64,000 nt of DNA from Enoplolaimus lenunculus (Eukaryota; Nematoda; Enoplea; Enoplida; Thoracostomopsidae): contig JASANG010000412.1 in the NCBI GenBank assembly GCA_030248215.1, positions 187,655 to 251,654 of the forward strand, written 5' to 3'. The notes below the pieces were generated by a model. The model was not told where the DNA came from and did not search any database. It saw nothing but the letters and a program-made list of their open reading frames with translations. Both the position numbers and the translations under genes were made by a program. Numbering within the stretch: position 1 is the first letter of the stretch; every line of letters starts with the position of its first letter. Shown here one piece after another: positions 49,730-59,527 of the stretch.

Positions 49730-50119
49730 CCGCAACAACAACAGCAGCAGCAGCAACAACAACAACCGCAACAACAACAACAACAAGACGACACAGAACA
49801 GCCAAAACATCACCAGCAAGTTGTGCAACTGCAGGATTTAAATCTTCAAGTGACTCCGCCGTCAAGACCTCAACACCAGCAATCACATTCTAACCAATAT
49901 GTCGCTCAGTTTGAGTCGCATCCGCACGGGCAACATGAAGCTCAGCAACGTAGCAATCATCAGCAACAACCGCAACAACTACAACCACAACCGCAACAAC
50001 AACAACCCCAACAACAACAACCGCAACAACAACATCTACAACAGCAACATCGGCAACAACTATTAACTATACACCAGTTACAACAAACACTGGACCACAA
50101 TCTTGCTCAGGAAGTATAG
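45695..50119 (+). CDS. RGS17/19/20: RZ-subfamily RGS protein with cysteine string and long polyglutamine tail, five exons
   Basis: GTPase-activating protein for Gi/Gz-type G-alpha subunits, by family. Exons: 45695-45990, 46434-46454 (21-nt microexon), 47856-47917, 48272-48438, 49304-50119; phases close to 453 residues. A Ser/Gly-rich N-terminus leads into the cysteine string CCVCLCCCC (87-95), then SFSW, the palmitoylated membrane anchor that defines RGS17/19/20. The RGS box spans about 127-237 and is nearly canonical: GEFLKSEFSDENILFWQACE, IYEDFISILSPKE, VSLDSRVRE, DEAQLQIFTLMHRDSYPRF. The remaining 216 residues are dominated by glutamine (one run of 32), with Pro and His interruptions; vertebrate relatives end soon after the box. 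The exon 1 donor was chosen at 45991 because it alone gives the phase needed by exons 2-3. An in-frame TAG immediately precedes the ATG. Exons 3 and 4 are separated by a decayed partial copy of exon 4. Confidence 0.9.
46434..46454 (+). other. 21-nt microexon of the RGS gene
   Basis: Flanked by a strong acceptor (TGTATTTCAG) and a consensus donor (GTGAGT). It is bounded by phase-2 introns on both sides, so including or skipping it keeps the frame. Inclusion adds seven residues (M-R-R-T-L-L-K) between the cysteine string and the RGS box, close to the basic stretch after the string in RGS19. It may be alternatively spliced. Confidence 0.6.
47173..47345. mobile_element. Harbinger-like MITE in RGS intron 2
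   Basis: TGGTGGCGCTATACTTG start and ATGTATAGTGCCGCCACCC end, with TAA on both sides (47170-47172, 47346-47348). It contains a 21-bp tandem repeat GCCGGACARRWGACCGACAGT. It lies in the RGS intron before exon 3. Confidence 0.75.
48157..48225 (+). pseudogene. Decayed partial duplicate of RGS exon 4
   Basis: Lies 115 bp upstream of the real exon 4 (48272). It repeats the acceptor AG and the first ~65 nt: it reads GQKLFGEFLKSEFFDKN against GQKVFGEFLKSEFSDEN in the real exon, in the same splice phase. It then loses similarity after a small length difference and has no donor matching the real exon. It is a tandem partial exon duplication inside the intron and could act as a decoy acceptor. Confidence 0.8.
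48485..48640. repeat. Degenerate TTAGGC MITE in RGS intron 4
   Basis: AAGCCTGAGCC, AAAGCTTAAGCCAAAGCTTA and TCTAAGCCCAAG with a trailing GGGGCCAATATGCA. Recognisable but eroded; begins about 45 bp after the exon 4 donor. Confidence 0.55.
49544..49786 (+). repeat. CAG/CAA trinucleotide tract encoding polyglutamine
   Basis: A mixed CAA/CAG array in the last RGS exon, in frame for glutamine. The first uninterrupted run is 32 codons (49544-49639), followed by further runs broken by single proline codons (CCG). The opposite strand shows long mock Cys, Val or Leu frames, which are artefacts of the repeat. Blocks of CAG alternate with blocks of CAA, which implies several expansion events rather than one recent pure-CAG expansion. 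Confidence 0.95.
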
Positions 50120-51912
50120 CACAGCAGGCATCAAAAATCGCCAACAACTTTATATATGGCTTAAATATTTAAATATTTGAATTTCGAAAGCAATATACGC
50201 ATGCGACTAAACCTTATCTGTCAGTTACGGTGCTCGCAGTGGATGTGAGAAGAGGTCGGTCGCGGATTAAGCCTAAAATTGCTGAGAAAAAATTTATTCA
50301 GTATAAAAAATGTGTGAAAAGCAGCTGTATTGTCTGCTGCACCATTTGACTGATTCCCCTCTGATATTTCAACGAGCTTAATAATATGAAACATGAACCG
50401 GAACTCTGAAGTCGAATTTGCCAAACCATTAGGCCATATCAGTGTGTCTATAACGTAATAATAGCAATTAATATCTATTTGTGCTAAAATCAATAATACA
50501 TTCTTTATCAATTATTGAAAATGAACATGTTGTTTTGCCTCCAACAGTTAACTGTAATTAACCTAACGCTTTCCTGCACGAATATTTTCTATTTCGAAGC
50601 AAACTTAATTTCAATTTATAACTTTAAACCGCAAAGCTAACCGTTGACAGACGTTTACTCTGTCCCCACTGCGTGCATGAAAGATATAATGGAAAAATAT
50701 TCAGTTAGGGTTTGAAATTTTTCAAAAGTTACTAGCAAGGGTCGCAGCTAAGGTGCACCCATGCGTTGTTCGCCATGTCTTATACGGTAAGGTTTTTTCA
50801 AAATTTCTTTTAAATATATATACGTAAAAATAGTCCCAACAAGATCCTTGACTGAGAGCCAAATTGGCTGTCATCGCTAGGCTTCCCAGAGAAAATAAAT
50901 TTTGCAGGTATAAATGTTTAACAACTTGATCTAAGTTTGAAGCATATCTACACAAGTCACAAAACAAATTGTCTTATATTCAAGAGCGAATATCTGAAAT
51001 TTTCAATACTTATGTCGTTAGCTGAGTCTCCCACTTTATCCCTTTTCAATGGCTGGATTTAAATTGAGAAATTTATCAGAAAGTTAATTGCAAAACATTT
51101 TTATTAACTGAATATGGCAAAAATACAAACATGGTTCCTAATTTTCAAGCCATAAGGGGATTACAAACAAAGATATATACGGGGAATTTGCATTACATTC
51201 ATGGAGCTGTAGGTGTAGGCTCAACTGATTGCCATCGTTTTACAACCTGATACGTTCAAGATATTTGTTCAAGTTGGAGGATTTTCAACTCAACGCAAAA
51301 TACCTGTAAATTTTACTCTTAAGAAAAAATCTCAGCGAGTTCTTTCATATTGGTTTTAAAATCAGAAAATCAGTTTTCAAATACGTATGAGACAATTTCG
51401 AGATATTAATTTTCCTGTATTTTAAAACTGATTTCCTAGCCTTATTATCTTAAAAAAGTAAGAAATTGGTGTCTATATATTTTTAACATTAATTTTGAAA
51501 TATAAAATATTTTAAAACATTCCAGCCACAAAATACTGGATTTTTTAACTGTTTTAACTTGCAATTTGAACTGTTCTTCGAACACGAAGGTATTTTATAA
51601 AAAATTTGTTGACTTCACATTTTAACTTTAATTATAAATTATATAAGCGATTTTGCTGAACAAATTTCAAATTTTGCATTCATTGTGGCTCAAGCACTAC
51701 AAGCAAGATGCTGCTTTAAGAGTGTTGCACAAACTTCACAATTTTACTATCTTTGACTTGCGGCATTGTCTCTTGCTGTACGGAACCTTTTGAAACAGGG
51801 CGCAAATTGCAGCACGTCACCGCAAATCTACTGTACCACAGGTATAGTGCCACCCAATGATTCGGATTTGACATCTATACTTACGTTACATGGTAAATCA
51901 TGTGCCTTTAAC
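50120..51912. other. Intergenic AT-rich sequence after the RGS gene
   Basis: No repeat family or coding frame that I can support. The first few hundred bases are presumably RGS 3' UTR. Confidence 0.5.
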
Positions 51913-52095
51913 GAGCCAATGTAAAGAACAGGGGTGGAACAGTATTATACGTATATTCCTAAGCTTAAGTCTAAGCGTGAGAATGAGCATATTCCAAAGC
52001 CTAAGCCTAAACCAAGCAAAAAAGTTCGTCTAAAACTTAAGCTTACTCTATTCTAGTCCCACAAAAAACCCTCTGCCCCTGATCTGTACATGGGC
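51913..52095. mobile_element. TTAGGC-bearing MITE with exact 8-bp flanks
   Basis: GAGCCAATGTAAAGAACAGG start, CTGATCTGTACATGGGC end, flanked by identical CCTTTAAC (51905-51912 and 52096-52103). CCTAAG interior and CTAAAACTTAAGCTTACTCT segment as in other variant A copies. Confidence 0.85.
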
Positions 52096-52519
52096 CCTTT
52101 AACGTATATATATAGGGTTTTGTGGATTATAAGAAAAATCTTAAGCGAAGGTTTGGTGATAGCTTTTGAAACTTTTGAACCAGTGAACTGCGGGGTTCGA
52201 AATTCAGACCGTTTTTCGCATTTAATTTGTCCTAAATATATACTTCGCCAATTTTGAGATCCGATATTTTAGGACTTCGTCGTTTTTGAACATATCGCTA
52301 ATTGGTGATAGGTGCTATACACATTCAAGAGTATTGGCCTATAGAATTAAGATGTTCTAATGATTGAGCATTGTTTGAAACTGAAGCTGTATGTATCTAG
52401 AGTCCTTTAGAATGCGCTGTTAAATATTCAAACTTAGGTTTCGTACTCAAGCTTTACGATGAGCAAAATTACCCAACCGCATAAATTTAAACTTTTTAAT
52501 TCATAAGAGCATAAAGTTG

Positions 52520-52685
52520 TGAGACCCATGTTAATGGGCTTGTCTACTATAAGAGACACGGCGACTGGGGAAGTTGGGAACTGAGATGCTTTAGGCTTAG
52601 ATTTTAGACATAAATTTAGGCTTATATTTACTATTTACGTTTACGCTTAGGCTTAGGTTTAGTGCGCAGGCCCTATAATTAGGAT
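52520..52685. repeat. Eroded TTAGGC MITE
   Basis: ACCCATGTTAATGGGC start, then GCTTTAGGCTTAG, TTTAGGCTTATA and GCTTAGGCTTAGG; right end around GGCCCTATA. Too degraded for a target duplication. Confidence 0.5.
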
Positions 52686-53095
52686 GCGCCGGATTGAAAA
52701 TATGTACATATATAAACGATAAAAACAAACACAGTCATATTTACAATCCAGGAAAAATGCTTTTATACATACATTTCATTTGATAGTTTTGACAACCTTG
52801 TTCGTCGCGCACAACTTGATATCCACATCCAGTATGCGGTGGCACTATAGGGCTTGACAGGAACGGCAGCGTAGCGCTTCCAGAAGTGTCACACGATTGT
52901 TCCGGGTTGTGTCGAGATGGAAAAGCAAATGGATTCACCGGTGCACTGGTTGAGCGTGAAAATGGCAGGCTACGGGCAAGAGCTGAAATTTTTTATAGCA
53001 AAATTGTCCCGTGTCGCTTTTAGGGTCGTTCCATTTTTCTTTGTAAAAGAGTATTAATGTTAGATTTTAGACTATATTTTTTGCTTAGGATTAGG

Positions 53096-53530
53096 CTAAT
53101 GCGGGATTCATGTTGTAACCGGGGCAGGCGAATCACAGTTTGTCCCATGTTGATTCGACGTCAACGTTAAAATTCAGGCTCTTATACCGGGTCAACCAAC
53201 ATAAGTCGGATGTCATATGACATAACCTACAAACTACCGTTCTCAGATATGCAATTGCAAATATGATATTCTAAAATTACTATGAGAATCATATGATATT
53301 CAGTGGTACGGTGCAACTTGTTTCCGACTCAAAATCGCACAAAACTACGATCATTACTTATTTAAAAATTCAAATTTGAAATTTTAGTATCATATGATAT
53401 TCAACAGGACAATTTGGATCTGTAATATATACTTCAAGTATGCAGATATTCGGAAATATATCATGTTATTCGCAGGCAATACGTATGTCGAATATCATCA
53501 TATGATGTTGAAGAAAAAAGATGACCTACT
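53096..53530. mobile_element. Foldback MITE with ATATGATATTC motifs, copy 3
   Basis: AATGCGGGATTCATGTTGTA start with CATGTTGATTCGACGTCAAC and repeated CATATGATATTC. Its right side is followed by GTGACCCGAATGCGAGAAGA, a repeat also found at 33181. Confidence 0.65.
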
Positions 53531-54184
53531 GTTGTGACCCGAATGCGAGAAGAGTAATAAGAGGGGGTTCCCAATTTGAGTCCCAATCAATAGGGATCTG
53601 TATTCCTAAAAATCAGATAGTCTCTAAACCCTAAGACTCCGTAAATATCGATTACCCTAATTGTGATGCACTTGAACCCAGCATAAGGTTTACACTTTTT
53701 TCTACGCTTAGGCTTATTTCGGGTCAGCAATATACTAAATCTATAGTTACCGCTCTAACGTCACTCAAAGCAAAATTGATGCTAAAACTTATCTATGCAG
53801 TTTTTAAGAGTGTAGAATATATTATATTTAGTAACTATTCAGTAACTATGAACTACTACTATTTAAAGATCTTAGTCCGTCTTGAACGCCCGATTTTTGA
53901 ATCTTAAAAAAGTAACAATTTTGCCAGAATACTTCAAAGTTGCCTAAATTACGTATGTGGAGTATTCCAGTTTAAGTATATTGATAGTAGTTGCAAGAAA
54001 CATGAATGAGTGGACTTTTCAAGCGTGCAGGAAGCAGAAACCAGTGGCATGAACCAGAAAACTATGTTGCACAACCAAAAGAAAACAAACGACATTCTTG
54101 CGCCGCCAGCGCCGCAACCAGAAACAGCCACCAGTAAGGACAAGAATATTTTTGCATGTGCACGGTAATATAAGAATTCTTCGG

Positions 54185-54335
54185 TCTATATACAGAACAA
54201 AGCTGAAATAGTAGTATTAGCATATTTCTAAGTTTAGGCTTTAGCCTAAGCCAAATCCAAGCGAAAAAATTACTCCAAAATCTGTTGCAGGACCGCGGAA
54301 AACAGTGCGGCCCTAAAATATATACATTGGCCAAT
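54185..54335. repeat. Eroded TTAGGC MITE just downstream of the WAP-Ig-TIL-TIL gene
   Basis: AGTAGTATTAGCATATTTCT, GCCTAAGCCAAATCC, AAATTACTCCAAAATCTG and CATTGGCC at the right match variant A order, with heavy decay. Confidence 0.55.
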
Positions 54336-54556
54336 TTTTCTGACGCTGTAGAATACAAGTTTTGGGCTATATGAAGAGTGTAAAAGCTCATACGTGGGGG
54401 TGGCGTCTGCCAACCGCTCACCCCTAGTAATTGCTCAACTGTTTACTATGAAAAAAACGTGCTGCATCTGTAGGAAGAAGAAACAAAAGAAACCAACAGC
54501 TGCAATACAGATTTGAAAAGGCACAAAAACGTTAGAAGCTTTCTCAAGGGTTGTGA

Positions 54557-57500
54557 TTATAGTTTGGTGCGTGGCAATATGTGGTGCTCACTTTGGTCTA
54601 ATTCTGGCACCAAAGTATTGGCCCATTTCCATCCGGGCGTTTTACGGATCGCTTCCATGCTGCGGTGTAGATATTCAGCGTTTCTCTGCCAATAATACCG
54701 AGGGTCAAATGGGTTAATAGGCGCGGCGTAAGGACTGCCCTGGTTAGTAAAAGGAAACATACCAGGCAACCAGCTGCCTGCTAGACGCGATCCACTCGGT
54801 TTAGGCCGTGGTCCAGAGGGAAGGATTTTACCGCCGCCATACGCCGGCGTCGGTAGAGTTGGCGGTCCTCCGGTATAGTTTCGAAAATACGCTTTTGGGA
54901 CACTAGGTTTGTTCGATGTTGCAGGTCGCGACCTGGAAGTAGTTCTTCGAGAGGACTCACCACTGATAGACGGTCGACGCGAGCCATTTCTGTTGCGGCA
55001 TTCAGACGCACGAATGCATTTCCCACGTCGCTTTTGTCGAACGTATCCAGGATCACAGACGCAAAGCGGCGTTTGGGCGCAGACAAGTGGGCATTTTCCA
55101 CCGCGTTCGACGTATTCTTTGCAGTCGCAAATGGTGCCACAGTCGGTGAATCCTTCGTGAGGACCGGAGCATGTATCTGAAAAAAGTTATAACTTCGATA
55201 TATCAGTGCCGGTGTCACAGGTGCGTTTTCCCCCGTTCATTTCCCCCCCCCCTAAAAATCCACCTAGGTGCGATTTCCCCCCGGAAAAATCCACCTAGGT
55301 GCAATTTTCCCCCCAGAAAAATCCACCTAGGTGCATTTTCCACCGGAATATTTCAACTTGATACATACCAGAGAAATGCACTTGGGTTTAAATGAAAATC
55401 AACATATCATTATCATCCAGATATTATAAAGTTGCTACAATTCAATGCAATAAAATCGCATTTGGTGCGCATCAGACAACTGAATATGATTATATAAAAG
55501 AAGCTTAAAGTTCAATAATTCAGCAGGCACACTGCACAAGTTGTGGACTTGATACAAAAATCTCTCCTTTTAAGTTAATGTATTTTAGAGACCCTTATAG
55601 GTCAGCTGAGCTCGCATTTAGTATAAACCTTGGTTGGCAAAATGGACCTCGATGGAATTTTTCGGGGCGCAAAATACACCTAGTTGGATTTTTTCCGCTG
55701 AAAAAATGCACCTAGGTCGGTTTTTTCGGGGGAAAATACACCTAGATGGATTTTTCTGGGAGAAAATGCAACTAGATGAAATTTTACGTGAAAAATTTTC
55801 AAGCCCCAAGTTAGTTCCCGAAACAAAGTAAAACTGTACAAACTTTTAAGTTTGGTGCCATTCTGATTTAAATGAATATGGCGTTTGACCAGTTGAAATC
55901 CACTAAAATGTACACAGCTCCAGCAACCAGTGTCTGGTGAAGTACACTTTCAAAAAATTCCGACTTTGATTATTAAAATACAGCCTAAATATTGCAAATA
56001 AACAAACTACACTGCAAAAAATGGTGAGTCAAATTGACTCCCTCTGAAATAGGCTCTACGGGACTACACAAACTGAGTCAAATTCGACTCCGCCAGAGTC
56101 AAACGTGCGATTCTGCGAGTCAAACTTGATTCTATTAGAGTCTAATTTGGCTCAGTTTGTGTAGTCCCGTAGAGCCTTTTTCGGAGAGAATCAATTTGAC
56201 TCACCTTTTTTGCAGTGTTGGTTTTACTACATTTAACCCTTGGCTATAAACTGATGAAACGTCGCACACCTCGAAAAAAATCCTATGCATCCGCCAGTGT
56301 TTCAGCGAAAAGCAGCGTTTATGGTGGCGCTATACCTTGCACGACGTCCGGTGCCGTTCATTACCGCCCACGTACGATACCGCAAGGTGACATACGGTGA
56401 TGACGTACGGCGTCGGGCGGCGACGGACTGCATCGGTCGGCGCCGCATAACAAATATAGCGTCATCCTTCGATTTGTTATATACTCGTTTTTGAAACAGT
56501 TAATATTTTATTAATTGAATATTTTTCTCGTTCGTCCATTGGGCTGTCCATTCTCCAAAATGCTTAATCCGCGACTGTTTTACTAGCAATAATTTCTGTA
56601 AATCCTTAAAACTTTTAGCTAACAAACGGATTAGTTCATTGAAAAAAGTCCTTACATCCTAATAAGCGAAATACAGTACGACTTAGATCAACCCCGTTGT
56701 TCATGCAGAGTTTTGTTGCTTTGAAGCTTTTAATTTTTGCCAAACACTTAGGGTGTAACCGATACCTGTTTCCAGCAACACACGTTCGTTTCCGTCTCGT
56801 TTATAGAAATACCAAATTTTTTATTGTTTTGCGCTTTTATATAAAAATTCGTTGTCAATTTTTCAATCCATATATGCTGCATTTGTTCGATTATAAAAAC
56901 GGCGAAAACCATACAAGTTTTTAAGACATTTTGACGTCCACACACTATTTTTGCATCGACTACTTTTTCTTTTAAATTTTAGAAACCCTGAGATTAATAT
57001 TTGTTTACCTCATTGTATCGTAAGAATAAAACATCTTTCAAACTTTAATACTTTTATAGGCGTTTTTCGTTTCCGTATTTTGACCACTACGCGTTTCCGT
57101 GATTTTTACTAGCCGTTTACTCCACACCGACATACTTTCCACTGGTGGTTGTGTAGGGCAATTGCTTGCTCTGATGCATCGATCTTGATGAAAGCGAAAT
57201 CCAGATTTGCAGACACAGATTCCGCCTGGAAAACACGTTTTGACCGAACAGTCTTCCGTTTCGTCGTGGGAGTCGCCACAAAACTTCACGCAGCCGCATG
57301 ACTGACGATTGCTGTTCTTTGGGCATTCTTGCATCGTGATTAGCGTGGAATCAGCTGTAAACACAGAACAAATAGACCACAGTTCAACCCGTGGTCTGCG
57401 CCTGGCTCTTGCTACGGCCAAAAATGGACCTGGAATTGCGGTGGAATTCTTTGTTGTCGGAAGTTTTGGTAATTTCAATAATGGAACTTTTCGTATTTTT

Positions 57501-59101
57501 AATAAAACATGATCACTACATCGAGTTAATTTCAGAAATCGGAAATTTTGGAATATCTAAATTCCAACTACTATGATTTTTAAAGACGGTATAGTTGGAA
57601 ATAGCGGTTCTCATGACCTTCTCTGATCATTCCACGCTCACTAACCTAAAATATCGACATCGTTCGATATCAACCCGACAGGCAATTCATTTTCCGGCGT
57701 TTCCACTTGCTCAACGCTGAACACTTCACACGCATAGCGACCAACTAATGGTTGCTTCAGAAGCACTTCATACTGTGATCCAGAAATTCCGTCAAGTATT
57801 CGAAACACAGATCCGTTGAAGTACCAACGAAAAATGCTCCGGTAAGGATCAAACAGCCCGCTACACAGTAGCTTTGCCCGTGGCACCTTGAATGGCGTTT
57901 TGACGAAATATACGTCTAACGACGGCCGAGTTGATATCGGTTGGGCTAGAAAGAAAGTTAATAACAAAAACAATATAACATGCTATTGGCTTTTTATCTA
58001 GGTATTGGATAAATGTAATTGATACGTCGGCAATTCGAACGCTGGTTACATCTGCAATCTAGGATACACCGATAGGCTGTACGCCTAAGGTTAGATCTAA
58101 AAGCCTATTCACTAATCTAGAACAAAGCAGATTCCCAAGCGATCTCATCATATTAGGCGGGGGTTACAAGTAGAAATTACGCATGCAGGGATTTCAAATG
58201 GCTTACATGCTGAGTTGAAATTATTCTATGAACCAAAATTTTTTACGGGACTAAGTCCGCCGGGCTCCCTCTAGCCACAGATCTGAGACTAGCTTATAAG
58301 CATGATCTTTACATGCGCATACGCCCGCAACGCAAAGCTGCGTTTATGCCTACGCCTCATAAATATACCTAGACATATGATTTTAGTGCTAAATTTCTAA
58401 ATTTTTCTCTCCTTGCCGTGCTTTTGTCTGTTTGTATTCTTTGTCAAATCAACATCCCTTCTTACTAGAAAGTACGTGCTCTAATCAGGATATTGATGTT
58501 TATTCTAAAATCCACAATATTATGCGTACACCGTGTGCCTTTTTGAAGTGATTGGTGCTGAATAATAAAACTTTTAAGCTTCCACGTAACCTCATTTGCG
58601 ACTTGAGACATCCTTGTCACTGGTGACGACGCGATGTATAATATTATAAAGGAAAGCTTGCGAGCGAGAAACCAACTTCAATTTAAGTACTAAATATTAA
58701 CACAAAAACACGGTTTTTTTACTTTCGCTAGAATCGACATCTGGGTCGATTCCCGGGAGTCTGCCTTTGCGGCGGCCGACTTGCTTAATAAACTTACACG
58801 GCGGTATCGGCTGGATACAAACGTTGCATTTATCGTTCAATGGGCAACATTTAAATCCTTCAACGCAATCGATGTCAGTAGTACAAGAGACGGCGCAAAA
58901 CTGCCTCGGTCTGCCACGGTGTGGCGGCGATGACAGAGACTTGAACGAGTCTGATAACACCTGTGGGCAAGTACCGATGGCGTCTAGTAACGGCGGATTA
59001 TCTCTGCTTTTCGGCAATCTGGGTGCCACTCGAATATTTTGTGTTTGGCTTTGTGAGACGAGGTAGACAATGACAAATAGTGCAGGCTGAAACGTAGGCA
59101 T
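54557..59101 (-). CDS. Secreted WAP-Ig-TIL-TIL protease-inhibitor-like protein, four exons
   Basis: Probable secreted serine-protease inhibitor or matrix protein. Exons on the minus strand: 59101-58723, 57945-57646, 57354-57136, 55176-54557, giving 505 residues. Exon 1 has a hydrophobic signal peptide (start MPTFQPALFVIVYL) and a WAP four-disulfide core with eight cysteines (GTCPQ...FCAVSC...DC...KCCP...KCNVC). Exon 2 encodes one Ig-like domain with the typical pattern (AKLLCSG, IFRWYFNG, VGRYACEV). Exon 3 is a ten-cysteine TIL domain (ECPKN...CGCVKFC...CVCKSGF...CIRASNC). Exon 4 begins with a second ten-cysteine TIL domain (DCGTICDC...LCVCDPGY...CIRASEC), then a basic Ser/Arg segment and a Pro/Gly/Tyr-rich tail. 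All three introns are phase 1, as in shuffled extracellular modules. I know no named protein with this exact order; WFIKKN-type proteins are the nearest idea (WAP and Ig with Kunitz domains). Confidence 0.88.
55235..55800. mobile_element. Foldback element with arrays of CACCTAGGTG palindromes
   Basis: Left array (about 55250-55345): AAAAATCCACCTAGGTGC repeated three times at ~35-bp spacing with C-runs between. Right array (about 55655-55795): inverted AATACACCTAG.TGGATTTTT units, four times, with G-runs. The whole sits in the last intron of the WAP-Ig-TIL-TIL gene. Looks like a transposon whose subterminal repeats are the bulk of its ends. Confidence 0.7.
56010..56217. mobile_element. Palindromic GAGTCAAATTTGACTC MITE, copy 2
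   Basis: CACTGCAAAAAATGGTGAGT start and its inverse at the end; TA precedes the left end. Same internal order as copies 1 and 3. Lies in the last intron of the minus-strand gene. Confidence 0.82.
56322..56467. mobile_element. Harbinger-like MITE, copy 3
   Basis: TGGTGGCGCTATACCTTGC start and AAATATAGCGTCATCC end with a GC-rich CG-dense core, as in the 47.2-kb copy. Confidence 0.6.
56748..57124. mobile_element. CGTTTCCGTTA-type MITE abutting the first TIL exon
   Basis: AGGGTGTAACCGATACCTGT start and ACTAGCCGTTTAC end match the 23.7-kb element. On the minus strand the gene's donor (57134-57135) is about 10 bp from the element edge. Confidence 0.72.
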
Positions 59102-59320
59102 GATTTGTGTTAGGCTGCCTATTCAGGTAAAATGTTAGGGTGTATATGTTAAAGCTTTCCATTTTCGTGTTTAGTGTTGCTAGGCTAATTGTTAATACTG
59201 ACAAAGGGGATGCTTTAACTTAATAGTTTTAGACTTATGATCAAGATTAATTTGACGTTCATAACATACTTTTTATATTAACACTTTTACATCGTTAGCT
59301 GAAGACCCAACTCTTATTAT

Positions 59321-59527
59321 CCTGCAAAAAATGGTGAGTCAAATTGACTATCTCCGAAATAGGCTCTACGGGACTACACAAACTGAGTCAAATTCGGCTC
59401 GGCCAGAGTCAAACTTGCGTCTCAGTGAGTCGAACTTGACTCTGGCGGAGTTGAATTTGACTCAGTTTGAGTAGTCCCTTAGAGCCTATTTCGGAGAAAG
59501 TCAATTTGACTCACCATTTTTTACAGC
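59321..59527. mobile_element. Palindromic GAGTCAAATTTGACTC MITE, copy 3
   Basis: CCTGCAAAAAATGGTGAGTC start and TCACCATTTTTTACAGCG end. Located about 220 bp upstream of the WAP-Ig-TIL-TIL start codon, so within its likely promoter. Confidence 0.82.

Noticed and set aside
49381-49886. Long minus-strand frames of poly-Cys, poly-Val and poly-Leu
   Set aside because: They are the antisense readings of the CAG/CAA tract in the RGS exon; the plus strand has homology and splice support.
54781-55218. 145-codon minus-strand frame overlapping the last exon of the WAP-Ig-TIL-TIL gene
   Set aside because: It is a shifted frame of the exon that encodes the second TIL domain; that exon's frame has ten ordered cysteines and the right splice phase.
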